A stretch of 8,771 nucleotides of DNA from Oscillospiraceae bacterium (GTDB taxonomy: Bacteria; Bacillota; Clostridia; Oscillospirales; Oscillospiraceae). Each line of letters starts with the position of its first letter. Position 1 is the stretch's first letter. The translations under genes were made by a program, and so were the position numbers. The DNA lies in the NCBI GenBank assembly GCA_024404215.1, contig JAKSQI010000058.1, positions 1 through 8,771 of the forward strand. The letters are read 5' to 3'. The notes below the pieces were generated by a model. The model had not been told where the DNA came from and made no database searches. It saw only the letters and a list, made by a program, of their open reading frames with translations. Of this stretch, positions 1 to 6,553 are shown one piece after another.

Positions 1-1127
1 ATTGCCCCCATATCGGCACATCCATTCCCGAACCAATTTGGTCTTCCTTGAAAGAGAAAGGCAGCTATCAGGATAATTATTCCGGAGCCACCGCCCGCTA
101 TGTCATCGCTCTGACAGCCACGCAGGCAGACTCTGATTTCGTAGGTTATGTTGTGGTTGCCGCTGACCGCTCTGACCTATCTCAGGTTTGGAGGGCCTCC
201 TTTGACCGCATGATGGCCGTTGCCCTTGTGGTTTTGGTCCTGGCTGTACTGGTTTCCTGGGTTACCACCCGTCACACCGTGCAGCCCATCCGGGAAATCA
301 CAAAAACCGTTAATAGCTTTGCCAGGGGGGACTTAGCTGCCCGCGTTCATGTTGACACCGGCGATGAGCTGGGCTTGCTGGCAGATAGTTTTAACCTCAT
401 GGCAGATGCCTTGGAGCGTCAGGATAAGCAACGCAGCGAGTTCATTGCCAATATCTCCCACGAATTAAAAACCCCCATGACCACCATTTCCGGTTTTGCT
501 GACGGCATCCTGGATGGCACCATTCCACCTGAGAAGCAAAACGAATATCTGACCATCATTTCCAGCGAAACCCATCGGCTCAGCCGTTTGGTGCGCAGCA
601 TGCTGAATATTTCCAGTTTGTCTGCCAAAGACCCGGAAGCTCTCCGCAGCCGACGCTTTGACCTAACCGAGCTGATTTTCCAAACCATGCTGAGTTTGGA
701 AAGCAAAATTAACGACAAAAAGCTGGATGTGGACGCAGACTTCCCGGAGGAAGCTATTTTCGCCTTAGGTGACCGGGACTCCATTACTCAGGTCGTCTAT
801 AATCTTCTGGATAATGCTGTAAAATTTGCCACCGAGGGAACCACCCTTGGGGTCTCCCTCTGGAAGCAATCCGGTCGTGCCTATGTGGCCATCTCGGATC
901 ACGGGCTTACCATCCCGCCGGATGACCTTCCCTTTATCTTTGACCGTTTCCACAAGTCGGATAAATCCCGCAGTGTGGATAAGGACGGCGTTGGTTTGGG
1001 CCTCTATCTGGTAAAATCCATTCTGGATAACCACCGGGAGGATATTTTTGTCACCAGTGCCGACGGGCTGACCACCTTCACCTTCACCCTGACCATTGCT
1101 CCGGGGAAGGGAGCCAATACCCCTTGA
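1..1127 (+). CDS. Sensor histidine kinase, C-terminal part (5' end outside window)
   Basis: This is a membrane-bound two-component sensor kinase that autophosphorylates a histidine and passes the phosphate to a response regulator, probably encoded upstream. The frame is open from base 3, before any plausible start, so the gene is cut by the window edge; 374 residues plus stop are visible. In order they show the end of an extracytoplasmic sensor region, a membrane helix (about nt 210-269), a HAMP linker (about 270-430), and a HisKA dimerisation domain with H-box FIANISHELKTPMT (phosphoacceptor His at nt 459-461). The HATPase_c domain has N-box YNLLDNAVKF, F-box FIFDRFHKSD and G2 box GVGLGLYLVKSI. 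The G1 box is degenerate (DHGLTI instead of DxGxGI), and the usual HGG after G2 reads NHRED. The stop is TGA at 1125-1127. No clear terminator follows. The ligand and the regulated genes cannot be told from the sequence. Confidence 0.95.
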   Translation, partial: CPHIGTSIPEPIWSSLKEKGSYQDNYSGATARYVIALTATQADSDFVGYVVVAADRSDLSQVWRASFDRMMAVALVVLVLAVLVSWVTTRHTVQPIREITKTVNSFARGDLAARVHVDTGDELGLLADSFNLMADALERQDKQRSEFIANISHELKTPMTTISGFADGILDGTIPPEKQNEYLTIISSETHRLSRLVRSMLNISSLSAKDPEALRSRRFDLTELIFQTMLSLESKINDKKLDVDADFPEEAIFALGDRDSITQVVYNLLDNAVKFATEGTTLGVSLWKQSGRAYVAISDHGLTIPPDDLPFIFDRFHKSDKSRSVDKDGVGLGLYLVKSILDNHREDIFVTSADGLTTFTFTLTIAPGKGANTP

Positions 1128-1187
1128 TTATCCTATGTCATAGCCAAGCAGTACCCTTTTTGCCTGTCCGGCTCTCTCTCCCCAGCA

Positions 1188-1216
1188 TTGACGATGAATC
1201 CCAAAGGCACTATAAT
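1188..1216 (+). promoter_or_regulatory. Sigma-A-type promoter of the tyrosine recombinase gene
   Basis: A -35 box TTGACG (1188-1193) and a perfect -10 box TATAAT (1211-1216) are separated by exactly 17 bases. Transcription would start near 1223, giving a leader of about 55 bases before the ATG at 1278. The recombinase can therefore be transcribed independently of the kinase gene upstream. The call rests on consensus match and position only. Confidence 0.75.
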
Positions 1217-1242
1217 GTTTAAGCAAAAGGGAACTTTCATCG

Positions 1243-1268
1243 CTTTCCGGCTTCTGCCGGGAAAGGAG
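1243..1268 (+). promoter_or_regulatory. Leader hairpin overlapping the Shine-Dalgarno of the recombinase
   Basis: CTTTCC (1243-1248) pairs with GGAAAG (1260-1265) and GGC (1249-1251) with GCC (1256-1258), leaving one bulged G and a TTCT loop. The 3' arm covers the first bases of the ribosome binding site AAAGGAG (1262-1268), which lies 9 bases before the ATG. If the hairpin forms in the mRNA it would lower translation. Whether this is real control or chance is unknown. Confidence 0.4.
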
Positions 1269-1277
1269 TAGACAGCC

Positions 1278-2309
1278 ATGGACTATCGTTCCGAAGCGCC
1301 GGATATTATCCGCCGATTTTTGGTCTATCACGAAACCATTAAAGGCCACAGCAAAAAAACCGTTGAAGAATACTACCTGGACCTGCGCACCTTCTTCCGC
1401 TTTCTCAAGCAGCGCAGGGGGCTGGCCTCGCCTACCTGCGAGCTGGATGACATTTCCATATCCGATATTGACCTGGCCTTTGTGAAAACCGTCACACTGT
1501 CTGACATTTATGACTTTCTTTCCTTCCTCAGCCGGGATCGTGCCACCCACGGCAACAGCAAAAGCTCCGGCTACGGTTTGAATGCTACCTCCCGGGCCCG
1601 CAAAATCTCCACCATCCGTAGCTACTATAAATATCTGAATGTTAAGGAGAAGCTGATTGACGAGAACCCGGTAAAGGATTTAGACAGCCCAAAGCTGATA
1701 AAAACGCTGCCCCGTTACCTTACTTTGGAAGAAAGCTTGAAGCTCTTGCAGGGAGTAGACGGTAAAAACGCCGTTAGAGATTACTGCATATTGACTCTTT
1801 TCCTCAACTGCGGCCTTCGTATCTCCGAGCTTATCGGGCTTAACCTGTCCGATATTCAGGATGACAGCCTTCGGGTTTTGGGCAAGGGCAACAAGGAGCG
1901 AATCGTCTACCTCAACGAAGCCTGCCTCTCCGCCCTGCAGGCCTGGCTGCCTCTGCGTCAAAGTCAGGCTGCCAACACCCCAGCCCTTTTTATTTCCAGC
2001 CGACGGGAACGCATCAGTCGCAGCACCGTCCACAATTTAGTAAAAAAACATTTGGAGGGAGCCGGACTGGACAGCAGCCGCTATTCAGCCCACAAGCTAC
2101 GCCACACCGCCGCTACCCTTATGCTGCAAAACGGTGTTGATGTCCGCACCCTGCAGGAGCTGCTGGGCCATGAGCATCTGAACACCACCCAGATTTACAC
2201 CCATGTAGAGAATGACAGCCTTCGGGAGGCCGCCATGCACTCCCCCCTCGCTGGTCTTCATCCACCGGTAAAGCCCGTCCCCACCAAGGCCACTGAGGAG
2301 GGTGAATAG
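1278..2309 (+). CDS. XerC/XerD-family site-specific tyrosine recombinase
   Basis: The product cuts and rejoins DNA through a 3'-phosphotyrosine intermediate. It has 343 residues. An N-terminal SAM-like core-binding domain (about 8-130) has the family pattern HSKKTVEEYYLDLRTFFRFL. The catalytic domain (about 147-310) has a complete active site: R181 (GLRISEL), K203 (GKGNKER), H272 and R275 (HKLRH), H298 (LLGHEH) and nucleophile Y307 (TQIYTHV). The H/R/H/Y spacing equals that of E. coli XerD (R+23 to H, H+9 to Y). It is longer than XerD (298 residues): about 33 extra residues precede R181, mostly in the segment 47-106, and the tail after Y307 is about 17 residues longer. The ATG at 1278 has AAAGGAG 9 bases upstream and a consensus promoter before that. 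It ends just before a strong hairpin. No excisionase, relaxase or phage gene is visible, so a chromosomal dimer-resolution role is as likely as that of an orphan integrase. Confidence 0.93.
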   Translation: MDYRSEAPDIIRRFLVYHETIKGHSKKTVEEYYLDLRTFFRFLKQRRGLASPTCELDDISISDIDLAFVKTVTLSDIYDFLSFLSRDRATHGNSKSSGYGLNATSRARKISTIRSYYKYLNVKEKLIDENPVKDLDSPKLIKTLPRYLTLEESLKLLQGVDGKNAVRDYCILTLFLNCGLRISELIGLNLSDIQDDSLRVLGKGNKERIVYLNEACLSALQAWLPLRQSQAANTPALFISSRRERISRSTVHNLVKKHLEGAGLDSSRYSAHKLRHTAATLMLQNGVDVRTLQELLGHEHLNTTQIYTHVENDSLREAAMHSPLAGLHPPVKPVPTKATEEGE

Positions 2310-2323
2310 TTTAATACAGCAAA

Positions 2324-2353
2324 AAAGCCCTGCCGTCGGCAGGGCTTTCCTTT
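2324..2353. terminator. Intergenic terminator hairpin serving both convergent genes
   Basis: AAAGCCCTGCC (2324-2334) pairs perfectly with GGCAGGGCTTT (2338-2348) around a three-base loop. Reading leftwards, from the ABC gene, the 3' side continues as a run of six T (from the A run at 2321-2326), making a classical intrinsic terminator. Reading rightwards, from the recombinase, it is followed by TTTCCTTTA, a weaker T-rich tail. The stem begins 15 bases after the recombinase stop and 10 bases from the ABC stop, so it fits bidirectional termination between convergent genes. Confidence 0.88.
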
Positions 2354-2357
2354 ATAC

Positions 2358-5300
2358 TTATTCGGTGCGCAGGGCAACCACAGGATCCTTCCGGGCGGCA
2401 CTGCGGGAGGCACTCTCGCCGGAAATCAGGGTCAACACCATGCTGATGACAACCAGATTAGTTGCGGCTGGCAGAGGCAAAACAGCATTGAGGCTTTCAA
2501 TTTCCGTTAGGCGATGAATAACCAGATTAATCGGCAGACAAAGCAGCCAGGTTACCGCTACACCCAGGAGGCCGGAAGCAAAGCCGATGATAATGGTTTC
2601 AGCATTGAAAAGGCCGGATACATCCCGTTTGGAAGCACCAATGGCACGGAGAATACCGATTTCCTTGGTTCTCTCCTGTACGGAAATTAGGGTAATAACA
2701 CCAATCATAATGGAGGATACAATAAGCGAAATGGCAACAAAGGCAATCAGCACATAGGTAATGGCATGGATAATAGTGGTGATGGAGCTCATCATAATAC
2801 CGATATAATCGGTGTATTTAATTCGCTCCAGTTCTTCTCTGCCATCGTTGTAGGTTGCAATGGCCTCCTCAATTACATCCTTGTTTTCAAAGGTTGAGGC
2901 ATACAGATGAATGGCAGAAGGAGAATCCAGCTCCAAAGCGCCCAGTGCAAGCAGGTTATCCTCATAGGTGGCAGATGAGAATTCAATTACATCATCAAAA
3001 AGGACCGCGCATTGCTCATCGGTATAGGACGCAATCTCCTGCTCCATAAGGACGGCCATCTGGGCCGTGGGCACCTGAGCGAATTGCTCAGCCACCTGCT
3101 GGGCGTACTGACGTCGAATCTGTTCAGCCAGCATCTCGTTAACCAGTTCCGTCTTTTCCTCAGCAGACATGCCGGCCAGGTAGGAGGAAACCTGTTCCTC
3201 ACTGACGCCCATCTCAGCTGTCATGCTTTGGGTCATCATGGCCAAAATCTCTTCTTCGGAATACATGGCCTGATACTGAGTCATGTACTGGGCCATAACC
3301 TCTTCCGAAGGCTCACTCATCAAGGCCAGATACTGTTCGGCCTTCTCTTCCTCACTGAGAGAGGCAAACCAGGCCTCCACCCGTTCCCTCTTCTCAAGGT
3401 CAGTCAACTCACCTACAGTGTTGGAGAACTGCAAGCCCGTAAAGATATCCATCTCCGGATCAGCCTTCTGGGCAGCAATGGCTTGTGACTTCTCTCCGGC
3501 AGTAACAACATATTCCGTAAGCTTAGAGGTATAGGCCAGGCAACCGCTGAGCATGGTGCTGGTTGCGTCCGGATTAGGACGGATAATGCCCACCACCTTC
3601 AGCACAGTGCCATTGTCATACAAATACTGCAGACCGGTATCGGTTCCTCGCAAATCCTCATACTTGCCGCTTTCCGCGTTGTAGGCATAGCAATCTGAAG
3701 GCAAAACCAGATGGTACTCCAGCCCCATCAGTTCGTCAAAGCTCCAGCTCTTATCACGGAAATTGATAGCTTCACCGTTGATGGCAGCCCGGCTGGTTTC
3801 TGTAATGTATTCCTCTTCAACCAGACCCAAAGCGTAAAGGCTCATGTCATCCAGTTCGTTATTCTCATCAATAACCAGCAGAATCTCATTGTATTCCTTA
3901 GGCCAGGCGCCGGCCAGCAGGTCATACTGACTCTCAATCAAGGGATTAATGGTCTCCCCCTCTAAACCCGGCAGCATTTCCTGCCAGATATTCATGTTGG
4001 AGCTCATCATGGAGGCCGAAGACGAAGAATAGCTGCTCATCATGGTATCCCTAAGGGAAATCATGGAGGACATGTCCACACCCATGGCATTCATGATAAT
4101 TTGTGTCAGTAAATCCTGAGTATCGGTTCCCTTGATGTTGCCGTCCACATTTTTGGTGTAAATGGCCAAAGGCAGATTATAGGTATAATGAACGCCGTTC
4201 AGGGCTTCATGTAGAGAACTGTCCTCCTTGGCGTATTCCTCCTCTAAATAAGCCTTAAAGGACTTCAGATCGTTGTCGTAATAATCCAGATTGGAGTAGG
4301 CGTCTATCATCTCATAAACTGAAGACTTTTCGTAGACAGCCGGGGCACTGGTGTCACGCTCCCTGCCGGCGGCATTGGTACCCATGAACATTTCCATAAT
4401 GCTGCCCAAATCCGTCGTGGTTTCCTGAATAGACAGCGGATAGGAGGACAGGGTTTCCTCCTGAACAGCATCGATGTAATTGGTAGTCCCCTGGGAAATG
4501 GCCAGAATCAAGGCAATGCCGATTATACCAATGCTGCCGGCAAAAGCCGTCAGCAGGGTTCGTCCCTTCTTGGTGAAAAGGTTCTTCAGAGACAGGCCAA
4601 AGGAGGTAGCAAAGCTCATGGTAGGATTCTTTTGGCTCATTCGGGCCTGTTTTTCCCGGTCACAGGCCGCCTCCTCCGCCTCTTCTTCCGAGGTCAGGGG
4701 CATAGAGTCACTTTTTACCTCACCATCCAGCATGCGGATGATACGGGAAGAGTACTGCTCCGCCAGCTCCGGGTTATGGGTTACCATGATAATCAGACGG
4801 TCCTTGGAAATTTCCTTCAGGATTTCCATAACCTGAACCGAGGTCTCCGAATCCAAGGCGCCGGTGGGCTCGTCAGCCAAAATAATATCCGGATTGTTAA
4901 CCAGAGCACGGGCAATGGCCACTCGCTGCATCTGACCGCCGGACATTTCAGAAGGCCGTTTTTTCAGTTGATCTCCCAGACCCACCTGCTCCAGTGCTTT
5001 GGTTGCCCGCTCCCGCCGCTCCTTTTTAGATACGCCGGACAGAGTCAACGCCAGTTCCACGTTCTGCAGCACGGTCTGATGGGGAATCAGATTGTAGCTT
5101 TGAAACACAAAGCCAATGGAGTGGTTTCGGTAGCGGTCCCAATCCCGGTCCTTGTACTTTTTGGTGGAAACCCCGTTAACCACCAGGTCGCCCTCCGTGT
5201 ATTGGTCCAGACCGCCAATAATGTTCAGCATAGTAGTCTTTCCGCATCCAGACTGTCCCAAAATAGAGACAAATTCCGACTTACGGAATTTCAGACTGAT

Positions 5301-5369
5301 GCCCTTCAAGGCGTGAACCACGGTGTTACCCGCAGCATAGTCTTTTTTGATGTCAATAAGTTCCAGCAT
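2358..5369 (-). CDS. ABC transporter, fused ATPase and FtsX/MacB-type permease
   Basis: This single polypeptide (1003 residues) joins an ATPase to a four-helix permease, as in MacB and many clostridial LolD/FtsX-like fusions. The ATPase (about 1-220) shows Walker A GQSGCGKT (38-45), Q-loop Q90, signature SGGQ (143-146), Walker B IILADE with E167, and H-loop H198. An acidic linker (227-240) leads to membrane helix 1 (about 272-291). A very large extracytoplasmic domain (about 292-862) follows, then helices 2-4 (about 863-896, 925-950, 971-985) and the family-typical end DPVVALRTE. Such proteins usually transmit ATP-driven movement to the outer face to expel peptides, antibiotics or lipoproteins, or to control wall hydrolases; the substrate here is unknown. 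The outer domain has a Ser/Met-rich run (441-460) and a Met/Glu/Gln-rich helical region (655-800). The ATG at 5369 is preferred over an in-frame TTG at 5396, because GGAAGGAAAGGA directly precedes the ATG and nothing comparable precedes the TTG. Confidence 0.93.
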   Translation of the reverse strand: MLELIDIKKDYAAGNTVVHALKGISLKFRKSEFVSILGQSGCGKTTMLNIIGGLDQYTEGDLVVNGVSTKKYKDRDWDRYRNHSIGFVFQSYNLIPHQTVLQNVELALTLSGVSKKERRERATKALEQVGLGDQLKKRPSEMSGGQMQRVAIARALVNNPDIILADEPTGALDSETSVQVMEILKEISKDRLIIMVTHNPELAEQYSSRIIRMLDGEVKSDSMPLTSEEEAEEAACDREKQARMSQKNPTMSFATSFGLSLKNLFTKKGRTLLTAFAGSIGIIGIALILAISQGTTNYIDAVQEETLSSYPLSIQETTTDLGSIMEMFMGTNAAGRERDTSAPAVYEKSSVYEMIDAYSNLDYYDNDLKSFKAYLEEEYAKEDSSLHEALNGVHYTYNLPLAIYTKNVDGNIKGTDTQDLLTQIIMNAMGVDMSSMISLRDTMMSSYSSSSASMMSSNMNIWQEMLPGLEGETINPLIESQYDLLAGAWPKEYNEILLVIDENNELDDMSLYALGLVEEEYITETSRAAINGEAINFRDKSWSFDELMGLEYHLVLPSDCYAYNAESGKYEDLRGTDTGLQYLYDNGTVLKVVGIIRPNPDATSTMLSGCLAYTSKLTEYVVTAGEKSQAIAAQKADPEMDIFTGLQFSNTVGELTDLEKRERVEAWFASLSEEEKAEQYLALMSEPSEEVMAQYMTQYQAMYSEEEILAMMTQSMTAEMGVSEEQVSSYLAGMSAEEKTELVNEMLAEQIRRQYAQQVAEQFAQVPTAQMAVLMEQEIASYTDEQCAVLFDDVIEFSSATYEDNLLALGALELDSPSAIHLYASTFENKDVIEEAIATYNDGREELERIKYTDYIGIMMSSITTIIHAITYVLIAFVAISLIVSSIMIGVITLISVQERTKEIGILRAIGASKRDVSGLFNAETIIIGFASGLLGVAVTWLLCLPINLVIHRLTEIESLNAVLPLPAATNLVVISMVLTLISGESASRSAARKDPVVALRTE

Positions 5370-5372
5370 TTG

Positions 5373-5384
5373 TCCTTTCCTTCC
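5373..5384 (-). promoter_or_regulatory. Ribosome binding site deciding the ABC gene start
   Basis: On the minus strand GGAAGGAAAGGA ends three bases before the ATG at 5369. The purine run offers GGAAGG at 9 bases or AAGGA at 3 bases from the start. It lies inside the longer reading frame that begins with TTG at 5396, which argues that the TTG is not the start. Confidence 0.7.
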
Positions 5385-5432
5385 GTCCTCATTCAAGATT
5401 CTAAGCTCAGTAAAAATGAAACATAATATCCT

Positions 5433-5461
5433 ATTTTATCCCTCTTTCAGCCTTCTGAAAA
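5433..5461 (-). promoter_or_regulatory. Probable promoter of the ABC gene with overlapping inverted repeat
   Basis: On the minus strand TTTTCA (5461-5456) and TAAAAT (5438-5433) are 17 bases apart: four and five matches out of six to the -35 and -10 consensus. A perfect inverted repeat TTTCAG-AAGG-CTGAAA (5460-5445) covers the -35 box and half of the spacer, a placement typical of a repressor operator. The leader to the ATG would be about 55-60 bases. No regulator gene in the window can be assigned to it. Confidence 0.4.
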
Positions 5462-5524
5462 CAGGTAAATGTTATCTTTTTGTAAACTCTTATATTTGCT
5501 GACTATTGGAACGCCAAAATGAGC

Positions 5525-5572
5525 AAAAGGAGAACCCGCTTCCATCCTGCGTGGAAGCCAATTCTCCTTTTT
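5525..5572 (-). terminator. Hairpin terminator after the hydrolase gene
   Basis: AAAAGGAGAA (5525-5534) pairs with TTCTCCTTTT (5562-5571). After a 3x3 internal loop, GCTTCCA (5538-5544) pairs with TGGAAGC (5552-5558) around a seven-base loop. It starts 14 bases past the hydrolase stop. On the minus strand it ends in TTTT followed by GCTCATTTT, so it is a strong hairpin with a modest T tract. It separates the hydrolase transcript from the ABC promoter. Confidence 0.72.
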
Positions 5573-5585
5573 GTCATGCAAAGGC

Positions 5586-6377
5586 TTATTTTTTTAAAAA
5601 CTCCAGTATGCGGGGGCGGTAATCCGCCGCCTCGTCAAACACGGCATGGCCGTATTCCCTACCGTAGACATAGCATTCGCAGTGCAGCCGCTCTACAATT
5701 TCCTTGGCCCCTGCCAAAGTGGTTACCCGATCCTCTTCGCAGGCCAGCACGAGAACCGGACAGGAAATACTCTCCAGCCCGGAAGAAGCATCAAAGCTGA
5801 CAATGGACCGGGCAAAAGGAATAAAGCGCTCCATCTCCTCCGGGGTAATTCGGTCTCCCACCGACAGCAGGACCTCGCCATAGCTGTCCATGGTTGCCCG
5901 GGAATAAATGGACTCGCAAATGGCCCGGTTAAGGTCATAGCCCCTTTTCTCCTCCGCCAGACCAATCCAGCTGCGGATTACCTTCCGCGCTGTGTCATTG
6001 TTTCTGCAAAAAGTAGACCCCAAAACCAGCTTTTCCACTAAATCCGGATAACGAATGGCCATGCACTGGGCAATCATGCCCCCCTGTGAAGCCCCGAAAA
6101 GAGACATTCTTTTGATTCCCAGAGCTTGAATGACCGCAACCGTATCCTCAGCCATATCCTCTATGGAATAGGATGCCGGAGCATTGCTACGCCGATCAAA
6201 CAAATAAACCCGGTATTCCTCAGCAAAAGCCCCAAAGGCCTGACTGAGGGACTCCCCGTAAGGCGAAACCTTTTTCACGGACAGGCCAGGCAGAATCACA
6301 AATACCTTTTCCCCTCTGCCGAAGCAGCAATAATCCATTTCAATGCCCCTCGTCAGAGCCGTTTTGATTTCAACCAT
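5586..6377 (-). CDS. Alpha/beta-fold hydrolase
   Basis: This is a soluble cytoplasmic serine hydrolase of 263 residues, a normal length for the alpha/beta hydrolase superfamily. Visible are the strand plus oxyanion segment VFVILPGL (25-32), the nucleophile elbow GASQGG with S97, an acid in LACEEDRVT (probably D216), and the catalytic His in EYGHAVFDE (H244); together they make a complete Ser-Asp-His triad. Residues about 125-195 form the helical cap that sets substrate choice. There is no signal peptide or membrane segment. The ATG at 6377 is chosen because GGAGGT stands six bases before it; an in-frame ATG at 6392 would place that site inside the coding region. It appears to be a single-gene unit with its own extended -10 promoter and terminator. 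The substrate cannot be named; esterase, lactonase and C-C hydrolase activities all fit. Confidence 0.9.
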   Translation of the reverse strand: MVEIKTALTRGIEMDYCCFGRGEKVFVILPGLSVKKVSPYGESLSQAFGAFAEEYRVYLFDRRSNAPASYSIEDMAEDTVAVIQALGIKRMSLFGASQGGMIAQCMAIRYPDLVEKLVLGSTFCRNNDTARKVIRSWIGLAEEKRGYDLNRAICESIYSRATMDSYGEVLLSVGDRITPEEMERFIPFARSIVSFDASSGLESISCPVLVLACEEDRVTTLAGAKEIVERLHCECYVYGREYGHAVFDEAADYRPRILEFLKK

Positions 6378-6383
6378 AGCCTT

Positions 6384-6389
6384 ACCTCC
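6384..6389 (-). promoter_or_regulatory. Consensus Shine-Dalgarno of the hydrolase gene
   Basis: GGAGGT on the minus strand ends six bases before the ATG at 6377. It lies within the longer reading frame starting at 6392, and so decides for the shorter form. Confidence 0.8.
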
Positions 6390-6409
6390 CATTTTAGTAG
6401 TTACAACCT

Positions 6410-6418
6410 ATTATACCA
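6410..6418 (-). promoter_or_regulatory. Extended -10 promoter of the hydrolase gene
   Basis: TGGTATAAT on the minus strand is a perfect -10 box with an extended TGn motif. No good -35 box is found at 16-18 bases (TGTCGT at 17), which is tolerable for extended -10 promoters. Transcription would start near 6403, about 26 bases before the ATG. Confidence 0.62.
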
Positions 6419-6459
6419 TAAGCTGCCAAATCACGACACGGAATTCTTCCCCTGCCGCA

Positions 6460-6504
6460 AATAAGGGCTGTAGAATTCCCCACAGGAAACCTACTGCCCT
6501 TATT
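6460..6504 (-). other. Long imperfect hairpin between lipoprotein and hydrolase genes
   Basis: AATAAGGGC (6460-6468) pairs with GCCCTTATT (6496-6504). Inside, GTAG (6470-6473) pairs with CTAC (6491-6494) and TTCC (6476-6479) with GGAA (6485-6488), with small mismatches between the stems and a five-base CCACA loop. It lies 49 bases after the lipoprotein stop and about 40 bases before the hydrolase -10 box. No T tract follows on the minus strand, and only TTATTCT on the plus strand, so it is not a standard terminator. It may end or protect the lipoprotein mRNA. Confidence 0.5.
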
Positions 6505-6553
6505 CTAAGCTCCATATTCGAAAGACTGTAAAGAATTTTTCTCCGTTCAAAAA

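Noticed and set aside
1128..1187. A terminator directly after the histidine kinase
   Set aside because: Only a tiny TATG-T-CATA palindrome and a CCCTTTTTG stretch are present; no stem of useful length precedes the T run.
1128..1550. A 140-codon minus-strand frame covering the kinase-recombinase gap and the start of the recombinase
   Set aside because: It overlaps the recombinase promoter and N-terminal domain, and the translation shows no recognisable domain.
1278..2309. Calling the tyrosine recombinase a phage or transposon integrase
   Set aside because: No excisionase, relaxase, phage or transposase genes and no flanking repeats are visible; the active-site spacing matches chromosomal XerD equally well.
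2358..5369. A frameshift or gene fusion artefact joining an ATPase and a permease
   Set aside because: ATPase-FtsX fusions of this order are a normal MacB-type architecture, the frame is open throughout and the linker is ordinary.
5370..5396. TTG start nine codons upstream for the ABC protein
   Set aside because: No ribosome binding site precedes the TTG, whereas a strong purine-rich site sits directly before the ATG at 5369, and the family starts with this MLELxDIxKxY pattern.
4632..5426. A long open frame (264 codons) on the plus strand opposite the ABC ATPase domain
   Set aside because: It lies antisense to highly conserved ATPase motifs, has no ribosome binding site and gives a composition typical of a reverse-complement shadow.
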